Origin: Nitrobacter hamburgensis X14
Lineage (GTDB): Bacteria > Pseudomonadota > Alphaproteobacteria > Rhizobiales > Xanthobacteraceae
DNA length: 64,000 nt
Direction: 5' to 3'
NCBI RefSeq assembly: GCF_000013885.1
Contig: NC_007960.1
Location: 62,001 to 126,000 of the forward strand
Part shown: positions 8,806 to 16,320 of the stretch, in pieces
Layout: every line of letters begins with the position of its first letter
How positions within the stretch are numbered: the stretch's first letter is position 1
Notes under the pieces: model-generated
What the model was told of the DNA's origin: nothing
Seen by the model: only the letters and a program-made list of their open reading frames with translations
Databases searched by the model: none
Made by a program: the position numbers and the translations under genes

Positions 8806-9021
8806 TTATCCGCGTGCTACGACCCGAAAGCCGGGTTTTTGAATCGTATCGACGAGCCGTTCCTCCTCGACGGATTGGGGATCGTAGAGGATGCGTGCCG
8901 ACCCCTCGTCGAACGACACCTCGGCCACTCGTACCCCAGGTTCCTTTTCCACGAGCTTCTTGATCGTGTTGGCGCAGGCGTCGCAGTTCATGCCTTCGAT
9001 TTTGAATGTCGTCGTTTTCAT
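8806..9021 (-). CDS. HMA-domain metallochaperone (CopZ/MerP-like)
   Basis: A 71-residue single HMA domain without a signal peptide, hence cytoplasmic, with the metal site EGMNCDACANTIKK (Cys11 and Cys14 from the chosen start). It most likely delivers the metal to the HMA domain of the ATPase encoded next. The ATG at 9021 is preferred over the upstream TTG at 9033 because GGAG (9031-9028) sits at the proper distance before it. It is the first gene after the MerR-type promoter. Confidence 0.88.
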   Translation of the reverse strand: MKTTTFKIEGMNCDACANTIKKLVEKEPGVRVAEVSFDEGSARILYDPQSVEEERLVDTIQKPGFRVVARG

Positions 9022-9060
9022 CGGGTGCTCCAATTTGAAATATTGCAGGATTGGAGCGAT

Positions 9061-9090
9061 GCTAACCCTTGGAGGTACCTCCTAGGTCAA
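9061..9090 (-). promoter_or_regulatory. MerR-type promoter/operator of the chaperone/ATPase operon
   Basis: On the minus strand, -35 TTGACC (9090-9085), a dyad of half-sites TAGGAGGT and ACCTCCAAGG centred near 9076/9077, and a -10 TTAGCA 19 bases after the -35. The overlong 19-bp spacer with a central dyad is diagnostic of MerR-family control. No MerR gene adjoins it; the nearest is at 4498-4917, whose own promoter shares TTGACC and the GGAG/CTCC half-sites. Confidence 0.8.
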
Positions 9091-9269
9091 GCGACTAAAG
9101 CTCGATCTTCTCGATCGGCTGACCTGTGGTCACAGCGCGTGGCCCAATGATAGCGCTTGACCCCGTCGATCCAGGTTTGCGGCGAGGCCAAGGCGTCGAC
9201 AGTCAAGAATCGTGCGACGCCGCCCAGCACGACCCAAATTTGGAACCGATAGATTTTCGACGAAGACGG

Positions 9270-9737
9270 CTAAGCCCGCTTCCGGGAAGCCTTTGGTTGC
9301 CGTGCGGAGCGCTTCTTCGGAGATGCCTTTTTGGAAGCGGTTTCGCAGTCACACGAGGCCCCGGTTGCGTTCGGAATGCCGCACAGTTCGGGATGTCCAT
9401 TGCAGCAATCGTCGATGAGAAACGAGATCAGTGACTGCATGCCTTTGACGTCCGAACGGTAGATGATGGTTCGACCGTCACGCGAACTGCGAAGAAGTCC
9501 GGCCCTGACCAGGATGGCAAGGTGGGTAGACAACGTGTTGTGCGGTGCGCCAACCGTTTCGGCGATGACGCCTGCGGTAATTCCGACCGGTTCATGTTTC
9601 ACGAGCAACCGAAAGATCGCAAGCCGGGTTGGTTGAGCGAGTGCCGCCAGCGCCGATATCGCGTGCGGTTCCGACAGGTCTTGCCCCGGACTAACGCGCG
9701 TCGCGTGACTTGCGACCGCGAGCATTGCGTTCCTCAT
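9270..9737 (-). CDS. arsR: ArsR-family repressor beside aioBA
   Basis: A 155-residue ArsR/SmtB winged-helix repressor. The core ISALAALAQPTRLAIFRLL and the recognition region APHNTLSTHLAILVRAGLL are canonical. A cysteine cluster DDCCNGHPELCG follows the winged helix, and two more cysteines (SCDC) precede a Lys/Arg-rich tail, so arsenite could be bound by three or more thiols outside the classical CxC site. The ATG at 9737 has AGGA eight bases upstream; a TTG at 9764 is an alternative. It diverges from the arsenite oxidase genes across a perfect palindrome, which argues that it represses aioBA and itself and is released by arsenite. Confidence 0.9.
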   Translation of the reverse strand: MRNAMLAVASHATRVSPGQDLSEPHAISALAALAQPTRLAIFRLLVKHEPVGITAGVIAETVGAPHNTLSTHLAILVRAGLLRSSRDGRTIIYRSDVKGMQSLISFLIDDCCNGHPELCGIPNATGASCDCETASKKASPKKRSARQPKASRKRA

Positions 9738-9822
9738 CAAATCATCCTGCTGCAGTGCATCCAATCCTCCTCACCTTTTTATATGACAGGCAGGTGACAA
9801 GCTAGAACGTTTCCATTATTAA

Positions 9823-9846
9823 ATATGTCGAGACGTCTCGACATAT
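9823..9846. promoter_or_regulatory. 24-bp perfect palindrome, ArsR operator candidate
   Basis: A perfect 24-bp palindrome with half-site ATATGTCGAGAC, in the intergenic region between arsR (minus) and aioB (plus). Length, symmetry and position fit an ArsR dimer operator covering both divergent promoters. No second exact copy was seen in the window. Confidence 0.75.
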
Positions 9847-9967
9847 CGTAATCATATTTCGAATGTGATCGGTAACAACGAGTGGGACGCTCGGGCGGTA
9901 GGCGTACCGACCCAACCTCGAGGAAACCCCACCGGTAGGCGTATCGGTGCGTTCCAGGAGAACGGCA

Positions 9968-10489
9968 ATGTCTCACTGCGATCATTTGGTCGATGTTGGG
10001 CGCCGCAAATTTCTGAGCGGAGCCGGTCTCGCTGCCGCGGGTGCTGCAGCTGCGACCATGGTACCAGTTCATGCTAAAGCCGCGCCTGGTTCTGCGCGCG
10101 TCGATTACCCTTCAAACCGTCTTGCCAACATCGGCGAGTTGAAGCCCAACGAGGCATTCAACGTGGCATACCCCGACGCGGATGCGCCCGGGGTCCTTCT
10201 CAAGCTGGGCAAGCGCGTTCCGGGCGGTGCCGGACCGGACGGCGACATCGTGGGGTTTTCCACGATTTGCCCGCACAAGGGTTTTCCCCTCAATTACAAT
10301 GGCGTCGACAAGACACTGAATTGCCCTGGCCATTACTCGCGCTTCGATTGCGAATCCGGCGGCCAGCAAGTGTGGGGCCACGCCACGCAAAACCTCCCGC
10401 AGTACATGCTTCGCATCGACGGCAAAGGCGACATCTACGCCGAGGGTGTGGACGAGCTTTTGTACGGTCGTCTGTCCAACGTGTTGTGA
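9968..10489 (+). CDS. aioB: arsenite oxidase small (Rieske) subunit AioB
   Basis: A 173-residue Rieske protein with a Tat signal (GRRKFLSGAG, residues 11-20, then an Ala-rich hydrophobic stretch), so it is exported folded to the periplasm together with AioA. The 2Fe-2S ligands are Cys101/His103 (CPHKGF) and Cys119/His122 (CPGHYS). Phe106 and Gly121 stand where many Rieske proteins have the two disulfide cysteines, as in the disulfide-less AioB of rhizobial strain NT-26. The ATG at 9968 follows GGAG. It lies 12 bp upstream of aioA. It receives electrons from the Mo site and passes them to a cytochrome. Confidence 0.95.
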   Translation: MSHCDHLVDVGRRKFLSGAGLAAAGAAAATMVPVHAKAAPGSARVDYPSNRLANIGELKPNEAFNVAYPDADAPGVLLKLGKRVPGGAGPDGDIVGFSTICPHKGFPLNYNGVDKTLNCPGHYSRFDCESGGQQVWGHATQNLPQYMLRIDGKGDIYAEGVDELLYGRLSNVL

Positions 10490-10501
10490 GGGAGAAATAT
10501 C

Positions 10502-12964
10502 ATGGCCTACAAGCGTCAGATCGATCGTCTCCCGATCATCCCGAAGGATGCGAAGGAATTCAACGTCACTTGTCATTACTGCATCGTTGGCTGTGGCTAC
10601 AAAGCCTACACTTGGCCGACGAACAAGCAGGGCGGCACGGCGGCGGACCAGAACAAGTTCGGCGTCGACCTAGCCAAGCAGCAGGGCGCGGATACACCCA
10701 ACTGGTATGCGCCTTCGATGTACAACATCGTGCGCCAGAACGGCGAAGACATGCACATTGTCATCAAGCCGGACCAGGATTGCGTGGTGAATTCCGGGCT
10801 CGGGTCGGTGCGTGGCGCCCGCATCGCCGAGATGAGCTATTCGCAGGCACGCAACACCCAGCTTCAGCGCCTCACCGACCCGATGGTCTGGCGCTACGGC
10901 CAGATGCAGCCGACGGGGTGGGAGGATGCGCTTGACCTTGTCGCGCGCGTAACCGTCGCAGTCATCAATGACATGGGCGAGGATGGACTCTTCGTCTCCG
11001 CGTATGACCATGGCGGCGCCGGCGGCGGTTATGAAAATACTTGGGGCACCGGAAAGCTCTATTTCGGAGCCATGAAGGTCAAGAACATCCGGATCCATAA
11101 CCGACCCGCCTACAATTCCGAGGTTCACGCCACGCGCGACATGGGCGTCGGTGAACTCAACAACTGCTATGAGGATGCCGAACTCGCCGACACCATCGTC
11201 GCCGTCGGAACCAATGCACTCGAAACCCAAACCAACTATTTTCTCAATCATTGGGTGCCGAACCTGCGCGGCAGCTCCGTCGACAAGAAAAAGGCCGAGT
11301 TCGGCGCGGAGCCAGTCGATCGCGGACGCATCATCGTCGTCGATCCCAGGCGTACAGTCACCATCAATGCCTGCGAAGCCGAAGCAGGCAAGGACGGCGT
11401 GATGCATCTCGCCGTCAACTCCGGCACCGACCTCATTCTCTTCAATGCATGGCTGACCTATATCGCCAGCAAGGGTTGGATCGACAAAGCTTTCATCGAC
11501 GCTTCCACCAAGAACTTCGACAAGGCGCGGACCGCAAACAATGTCAGTCTGGATGAGGCGGCGAGGGTCACGGGCCTCACCGCCGACCAGATCAGGCAAT
11601 CGGCAGAATGGATCGCGCAGCCAAAATCCGGCAACGCACGTCGGCGGACGATGTTCGCTTATGAAAAGGGCTTGATCTGGGGCAACGACAACTACCGGAC
11701 GAACGCAGCTCTAGTGAACCTGGCGCTCGCGACAGGAAACGTCGGACGCCCCGGCGGTGGCTGCGTGCGGATGGGAGGCCACCAAGAAGGCTATTCGCGA
11801 CCCTCGGACGCGCATGTCGGCCGTCCGGCAGCCTATGTGGATAAACTGCTGATGGAAGGTAAAGGCGGCGTACATCACATCTGGGGATGCGATCATTACA
11901 AGACCACGCTCAACGCCTTCAAATTCAAGCAGACCTACAAGAGGCGCACCGACATGGTGAAAGACGCCATGATGACGGCGTCATACGGCGACCGTGCCGC
12001 GATGGTGAATGCCATCGTCGATGCAATCAAGAAAGGCGGGCTATTCGCGGTCGATGTCGACATCGTGCCAACCAAGATCGGCGAGGCGTGTCACGTCTGG
12101 TTGCCTGCCGCCACGTCCGGTGAAGCCAATCTCACCTCCATGAATGGCGAACGGCGCATGCGGCTGACCGAAAAATACATGGACCCTCCCGGCCAAGCAA
12201 TGCCCGATAGCCTGATCGCGGCACGGATCGCGAACCACATGGAGCGCGTCCTGCACGAGCAGGGCAAAGGCAAATACGCCGACCAGTTCAAGGGGTTCAA
12301 CTGGAAGACGGAGGAAGACGCCTTCATGGACGGCTATCATGGTCACGAAAAGGGCGGGGAGTTCGTCACCTATGAGCGTCTACGCGTGATGGGAAACAAC
12401 GGCTTCCAGGAGCCCGCCACGGCCTTCAGGGACGGCAAGATCGTTGGGACCAAGCGACTGTTTGCCGACGGGAAGTTCAATTCCAAGGACGGCAAGGCGA
12501 CGTTCATGGAAACCCAATGGCGCGGATTGCAGGCAGCAGGAAAGGAAGAGGAGCGCAAGAAGTGGCCGTTCCTCATCAACAACGGACGCGCTAACGTCGT
12601 GTGGCAAAGCGCCTATCTCGATCAGAAGAACGAATTCGTCATGGATCGCATGCCGTACCCGTTCATTCAGATGAATCCGCAGGACATGGCGGACCTCAAG
12701 CTCAATCAAGGCGATCTGGTTGAGGTCTACAACGACAACGGCTCCACGCAGGCCATGGTCTATCCGACAGCCAGTGCGAAACGAAAACAAACGTTCATGC
12801 TGTTCGGTTATCCGACTGGGGTTGTTGGCAACGTCGTGTCCGCCGGGGTCAACGAGTTCATCGTCCCGAACTATAAGCAGACCTGGGGTGGTATCAGGAA
12901 GATCGCGGATGCTCCGGAGGGCGTGAAGCACCTGAGCTTCAAGTCCGACGAATACACGGCCTGA
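10502..12964 (+). CDS. aioA: arsenite oxidase large (molybdopterin) subunit AioA
   Basis: An 820-residue molybdopterin bis-MGD oxidoreductase of the DMSO-reductase superfamily, arsenite oxidase branch. The N-terminal cluster motif CHYCIVGCGY (Cys24, Cys27, Cys31) has only three cysteines, as expected for the 3Fe-4S centre of AioA. It has no signal peptide and rides out with Tat-borne AioB. It oxidises As(III) to As(V) in the periplasm for detoxification or energy. The start follows GGGAG and the gene ends at a strong terminator. No aioX/aioS/aioR sensor genes, cytochrome or molybdenum cofactor gene adjoin it; control seems to rest with the divergent ArsR. Confidence 0.97.
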   Translation: MAYKRQIDRLPIIPKDAKEFNVTCHYCIVGCGYKAYTWPTNKQGGTAADQNKFGVDLAKQQGADTPNWYAPSMYNIVRQNGEDMHIVIKPDQDCVVNSGLGSVRGARIAEMSYSQARNTQLQRLTDPMVWRYGQMQPTGWEDALDLVARVTVAVINDMGEDGLFVSAYDHGGAGGGYENTWGTGKLYFGAMKVKNIRIHNRPAYNSEVHATRDMGVGELNNCYEDAELADTIVAVGTNALETQTNYFLNHWVPNLRGSSVDKKKAEFGAEPVDRGRIIVVDPRRTVTINACEAEAGKDGVMHLAVNSGTDLILFNAWLTYIASKGWIDKAFIDASTKNFDKARTANNVSLDEAARVTGLTADQIRQSAEWIAQPKSGNARRRTMFAYEKGLIWGNDNYRTNAALVNLALATGNVGRPGGGCVRMGGHQEGYSRPSDAHVGRPAAYVDKLLMEGKGGVHHIWGCDHYKTTLNAFKFKQTYKRRTDMVKDAMMTASYGDRAAMVNAIVDAIKKGGLFAVDVDIVPTKIGEACHVWLPAATSGEANLTSMNGERRMRLTEKYMDPPGQAMPDSLIAARIANHMERVLHEQGKGKYADQFKGFNWKTEEDAFMDGYHGHEKGGEFVTYERLRVMGNNGFQEPATAFRDGKIVGTKRLFADGKFNSKDGKATFMETQWRGLQAAGKEEERKKWPFLINNGRANVVWQSAYLDQKNEFVMDRMPYPFIQMNPQDMADLKLNQGDLVEVYNDNGSTQAMVYPTASAKRKQTFMLFGYPTGVVGNVVSAGVNEFIVPNYKQTWGGIRKIADAPEGVKHLSFKSDEYTA

Positions 12965-12983
12965 ACGATCCTCCCGCATCCTT

Positions 12984-13015
12984 GCCTGAGCGGAACGCCG
13001 CTCGGGCATTTTTTT
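12984..13015 (+). terminator. rho-independent terminator after aioA
   Basis: Stem GCCTGAGCGG / CCGCTCGGGC (one G-T pair) with loop AACG, followed by ATTTTTTT. It lies 20 bases after the aioA stop and closes the aioBA transcript before the convergent arsH operon. Confidence 0.92.
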
Positions 13016-13159
13016 GAAGCTCAATGCCAAAAATCAAGCAACGTGTCATGTTCGACCCCGTTGTCGCGGGTGCTCGAGTCATAAAACATAGCCTCAAGCC
13101 GTTGGTAGGAGGGGATTTGCGGAGCTTAGAACGCGCTCGTCCGCCTGCCCATTCCAGTC

Positions 13160-13882
13160 CTAAAGTGCTTGATCGAGACTCATGCGCTTTACAAGCTTTT
13201 CGGCCGTTTCCTTGCGTTCGCTGTAGCGGTCCGTGAGATATCCGGAAACGCCCCGCGTCAACAGCGTGAACTTCACAAGCTCCTCTATGACGTCGACGAT
13301 CCGATCGTAGTAGGGCGATGGCTTCATCCGCCCGTCCTCATCGAATTGTTCATAGGCCTTGGCGACCGACGACTGATTGGGAATCGTGATCATGCGCATC
13401 CATCGGCCGAGGACACGGAGTTGGTTGATAGCGTTGAACGATTGAGAACCGCCGCACACCTGCATGACGGCCAGTGTCTTGCCTTGCGTCGGCCGCACCG
13501 CGCCGAGCGACAACGGAATCCAGTCGATCTGGGCCTTCATGATGCCGGTCATCGCGCCGTGGCGTTCCGGACTGCACCAGACCTGACCTTCCGACCAGGC
13601 CGACAATTCGCGAAGCTCCTGGACCTTCTCGTGGGTCGCCGGGGCGTCGTCCGGAAGAGGGAGGCCAGAAGGATCAAAAATCCTGGTTTCCGCACCGAAG
13701 GTTTGAAGAAGACGGGCGGCTTCCACCGTGGCGAAACGGCTGAACGATCGCTCGCGCAGTGATCCGTACAGTAGAAGAATGCGCGGACGGTGCGTTGGCA
13801 TTGGACGATGCAATAATCCGGCATCGGGAAGGGAGAAGGCTTCGTCATTGACGTTTGGCAAATCTTGCATCTCAGTTCGCAT
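13160..13882 (-). CDS. arsH: ArsH, NADPH-dependent FMN oxidoreductase
   Basis: A 240-residue flavodoxin-like protein of the ArsH family. The FMN phosphate loop is LLYGSLRERSFSR; the family blocks PTQGKTLAVMQVCGGSQSFN and MRMITIPNQSSVAKAYEQFD are intact. ArsH oxidises trivalent methyl- and aryl-arsenicals in the cytoplasm. The ATG at 13882 has GGTGAG seven bases upstream and overlaps the end of arsC by 11 bases; starts at 13894 and 13870 are possible. It is the last gene of the operon ArsR-ArsC fusion / aqpS / arsC / arsH, the order known from Sinorhizobium meliloti. A decayed second copy of its C-terminus lies at 51668-51916. Confidence 0.95.
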   Translation of the reverse strand: MRTEMQDLPNVNDEAFSLPDAGLLHRPMPTHRPRILLLYGSLRERSFSRFATVEAARLLQTFGAETRIFDPSGLPLPDDAPATHEKVQELRELSAWSEGQVWCSPERHGAMTGIMKAQIDWIPLSLGAVRPTQGKTLAVMQVCGGSQSFNAINQLRVLGRWMRMITIPNQSSVAKAYEQFDEDGRMKPSPYYDRIVDVIEELVKFTLLTRGVSGYLTDRYSERKETAEKLVKRMSLDQAL

Positions 13883-14276
13883 TGATGATCTCACCGTCTT
13901 CCTTCACGAACCGTCCGATGTGCGGGTTCGGAAGAATGGAAAGCACCTCTTCGGAGGGGCGACAGAGCTTGACCCCCTTGGGCGTCACGACGACAGGGCG
14001 GTTGATCAGAATGGGATGCGCAATCATGAAGTCGATCAGTTCGTCGTCGGTCCACCTAAGATCCGCCAGTTCGAGATCGTCGTAGGGCGTACCCTTTTGG
14101 CGAAGCAGGTCGCGAGGGGAAATACCCATTCGGGTCATCAACTCGATCAGCTTTTCGCGCGACGGCGGTTGCTTCAGGTATTCGATGATTTCCGGCTCGA
14201 TGCCGCTTTGGCGGATCATCGCCAAGGTGTTGCGGGACGTTCCGCAATCCGGATTGTGATAGATGGTGATGGTCAA
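13872..14276 (-). CDS. arsC: arsenate reductase ArsC, glutaredoxin-dependent type
   Basis: A 134-residue protein of the ArsC/Spx family (R773 type), with the nucleophile in YHNPDCGTSRNTL (Cys11) and later arginines (RWTDDEL, INRPVV, LCRPSE) in the expected places. It reduces As(V) to As(III) with glutathione and glutaredoxin. The start is a TTG at 14276, which overlaps the aqpS stop (TTGA) and has AGGAGG at eight bases. An ATG start would fall well inside the active-site region. This is a second arsenate reductase of a different family from the one in the fusion gene upstream. Confidence 0.92.
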   Translation of the reverse strand: MTITIYHNPDCGTSRNTLAMIRQSGIEPEIIEYLKQPPSREKLIELMTRMGISPRDLLRQKGTPYDDLELADLRWTDDELIDFMIAHPILINRPVVVTPKGVKLCRPSEEVLSILPNPHIGRFVKEDGEIINAN

Positions 14277-14971
14277 AGGATCGCCTCCTGGGCGAGTTGG
14301 GGTTTGGTTTCGTCCGCACGCAGGAGCCAGCCGATAAGAGCCATGCCGACCAAGGCGCCGCACAGCTCCGCGATGATGAAGCCTGGAAGATCAGTCGGGC
14401 GGATGCCGGAAAACGTGTTCGTGAACGCGCGGGAGATTGCCACCGCAGGATTTGCGAACGACGTCGAGGCCGTGAACCAATAGGCCGCCGTGATGTAGAG
14501 GCCGACCAGCCACGGGACGGCGGTGCGCTGGAAGCGGATTCCAGCGACAATGGTCGCGACAAGACCGAACGTGGCGACGCCTTCGGCGAGCCATTGCCCA
14601 CCGCCCGTGCGGACCTTGGTCGAGGCTTCCAGCAAGGGCAGCGCGAACATGGCGTGTGCCACGATGGTGCCCAGGACACCGCCGACGATCTGGGCTCCGA
14701 CGTAGCAGACACCGTCGCGCGCACTCATTTCCCGCTTCAACGCAAAGACCAGCGTTACCGCCGGATTGAAATGCGCTCCCGAAATGGGGCTGAGGATCGT
14801 GATCAGCACGACGAGGATCGCTCCGGTCGGCAGGGTGTTTCCGAGAAGCGCCAGTGCCGTGTCCTTGGTCAACGTCTCCGCCATGACGCCGGAGCCGACG
14901 ACTGTTGCCACCAGAAGCCCGGTCCCGAGCGCTTCCGCAACCGCTCTGCGCGACAGGCTGTAGGTTTCCAT
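14273..14971 (-). CDS. aqpS: aquaglyceroporin AqpS-like arsenite channel
   Basis: A 232-residue MIP-family channel with six helices and the two pore motifs FNPAVT (about residue 69) and ANPAVA (about residue 180). The frame runs back to 15577, but the ATG at 14971 follows AAAGGTGATCTG, overlaps the preceding stop (TGATG) and gives the normal family length. In S. meliloti AqpS replaces the ArsB pump and lets arsenite made by ArsC run down its gradient out of the cell. The same gene order and the lack of arsB/acr3 in the window support that role here. Confidence 0.93.
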   Translation of the reverse strand: METYSLSRRAVAEALGTGLLVATVVGSGVMAETLTKDTALALLGNTLPTGAILVVLITILSPISGAHFNPAVTLVFALKREMSARDGVCYVGAQIVGGVLGTIVAHAMFALPLLEASTKVRTGGGQWLAEGVATFGLVATIVAGIRFQRTAVPWLVGLYITAAYWFTASTSFANPAVAISRAFTNTFSGIRPTDLPGFIIAELCGALVGMALIGWLLRADETKPQLAQEAIL

Positions 14972-15846
14972 CAGATCACCTTTCCTTGTCCGAATGTCGA
15001 ACCGTCCAAACGCCCGATCTCGCGCAACTTCGTACCGAGCGAAAGCTGATCGATGCTTGCCAGCGGAAGATTGGTGAACAGGCTGATGCGGTTTTTCAGA
15101 TAACGAAACGCGGCAACGAACGCGGCTTCTTTCTGGATGTCGGTGCCCTCGATAGCCGCAGGATCTTCGATCCCCCAATGCGCAGTCATCGGTTGTCCCG
15201 GCCAGACTGGGCAACTCTCGCCAGCGGCGCTGTCGCAAACCGTGAACACGAAATCCATCACCGGGGCGTCCGGCACCGCGAACTCTTCCCAGCTTTTGGA
15301 ACGCGCACCATCGGACGGATAACCGAAACTGTTCAGTACGCTCAACGCAAATGGATTGACCTTGCCCTTGGGCTGGCTGCCCGCTGAGAACGCGCGGAAA
15401 CGGCCGTTGCCGTCCTTGCTCATGATCGATTCCGCGAGGATTGAGCGGGCACTGTTTCCGGTGCACAGGAACAGCACGTTGTATATCTTGTCCGACATTT
15501 GAGGGTTCCTTCGTTTCGGGAGAGGGGCCAGATCTTCGATCAGCGGTGCACAGACCTCCGTGCGCCCGCCGCAGCAATCCTTGAGCAGGAAGAGCGTGAC
15601 TTTCCGGAATGCTTCGAGATTGGCGCGGTACACGATCGAACGGCTTCGGCGCTCCCCGCGCACCAGTCCAGCCCGCGACAGGGTTGCCAGGTGGGTCGAC
15701 ATCGTGTTCTGCGGCACGCCCGCGAGGCGTGCGAGTTCCCCAGCGGCCGCGCCACCCGGTTCGCGCTCCACCAGCAGGCGGAAAACGTCCAGACGGGTCG
15801 CCTGGGCGAGGGCGGAAAGTGCCGCGATCGCAAACGAGGTATCCAT
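14971..15846 (-). CDS. ArsR-ArsC fusion: repressor plus LMW-phosphatase-type arsenate reductase
   Basis: A 291-residue fusion. Residues 1-110 are an ArsR winged helix (LSALAQATRLDVFRLL, VPQNTMSTHLATLSRAGLV) with metal-binding Cys91, Cys92 and Cys99 (KDCCGGRTEVC). Residues 117-291 are an arsenate reductase of the low-molecular-weight phosphatase fold: P-loop LCTGNSARS (Cys128 to Arg134) and the later redox cysteines in VCDSAAGESCPVW. An internal ATG at codon 117 (15498) has AAGGA eight bases upstream, so free ArsC could also be made. It is the first gene of the operon and probably represses it through the TTCTAGAA sites just upstream. Confidence 0.93.
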   Translation of the reverse strand: MDTSFAIAALSALAQATRLDVFRLLVEREPGGAAAGELARLAGVPQNTMSTHLATLSRAGLVRGERRSRSIVYRANLEAFRKVTLFLLKDCCGGRTEVCAPLIEDLAPLPKRRNPQMSDKIYNVLFLCTGNSARSILAESIMSKDGNGRFRAFSAGSQPKGKVNPFALSVLNSFGYPSDGARSKSWEEFAVPDAPVMDFVFTVCDSAAGESCPVWPGQPMTAHWGIEDPAAIEGTDIQKEAAFVAAFRYLKNRISLFTNLPLASIDQLSLGTKLREIGRLDGSTFGQGKVI

Positions 15847-15854
15847 ATGTCGAA

Positions 15855-15866
15855 ATTTCTAGAAAT
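15855..15866. promoter_or_regulatory. ArsR-type operator, copy 1
   Basis: Perfect palindrome ATTTCTAGAAAT, 9 bases before the ArsR-ArsC fusion start and downstream of a -35 TTGACA on the minus strand (15881-15876). Bound repressor would block the -10 region. Confidence 0.75.
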
Positions 15867-15903
15867 AACGAGGAATGTCAAGCGGGATCGTAGATATTTT
15901 GAT

Positions 15904-15915
15904 AATTCTAGAAAT
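15904..15915. promoter_or_regulatory. ArsR-type operator, copy 2
   Basis: AATTCTAGAAAT, nearly identical to copy 1, just upstream of TTGACT (15920-15925) and TATAAC (15940-15945) in front of the plus-strand arsR. The TATAAC lies only 8 bases before that gene's ATG, so its transcript may be nearly leaderless. Confidence 0.72.
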
Positions 15916-15953
15916 ACGGTTGACTCGGTCGTCGGAGACTATAACGTGTCCCC

Positions 15954-16271
15954 ATGAAACTTGATGATGCCGCAACGCGCCTCGAAGCCCTCGGCAATCC
16001 GACACGGCTCAAGATCTACCGCGCACTCGTTCGCGCCGGAACGGTCGGCATGCCCGTCGGTCGCCTGCAGGAAAAGTTGAAGGTCGCCCCTTCGACCTTG
16101 TCACATCACATCAAGTCGTTGGTCAGCGTCGGCCTCATTCGCCAGGTCCGTGAGAGCACGACGCTCGTTTGTCATGCCGAATACGACGCGATGCACGCTC
16201 TGGTGGATTTCCTTGTCGCTGAGTGCTGTGCCGACGAAGCGGGATGCAAGGACGCGAAAACGGCCGCATGA
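15954..16271 (+). CDS. arsR: ArsR-family repressor, second copy
   Basis: A 105-residue ArsR/SmtB repressor (LEALGNPTRLKIYRALV, VAPSTLSHHIKSLVSVGLI). The metal site is C-terminal, ECCADEAGC, unlike the classical helix-4 CxC. No good ribosome site is visible before the ATG at 15954. It diverges from the ArsR-ArsC operon and precedes the ArsO-like and MFS genes. The shared TTCTAGAA operators on all three transcription units suggest that it and/or the fused ArsR control the whole block. Confidence 0.9.
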   Translation: MKLDDAATRLEALGNPTRLKIYRALVRAGTVGMPVGRLQEKLKVAPSTLSHHIKSLVSVGLIRQVRESTTLVCHAEYDAMHALVDFLVAECCADEAGCKDAKTAA

Positions 16272-16296
16272 GTTTTTTTGATCTATAATTTCTATT

Positions 16297-16307
16297 ATTC
16301 TAGAAAT
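16297..16307. promoter_or_regulatory. ArsR-type operator, copy 3
   Basis: ATTCTAGAAAT, a third copy of the TTCTAGAA element, 14 bases before the start of the flavoprotein gene. It would bring the flavoprotein/MFS pair under the same repressor. Confidence 0.7.
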
Positions 16308-16320
16308 ATGGAGAATGAGA

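Noticed and set aside
14972..15577. Upstream extension of the aquaporin frame
   Set aside because: It overlaps the ArsR-ArsC gene completely; the normal aquaporin start with a ribosome site is at 14971.
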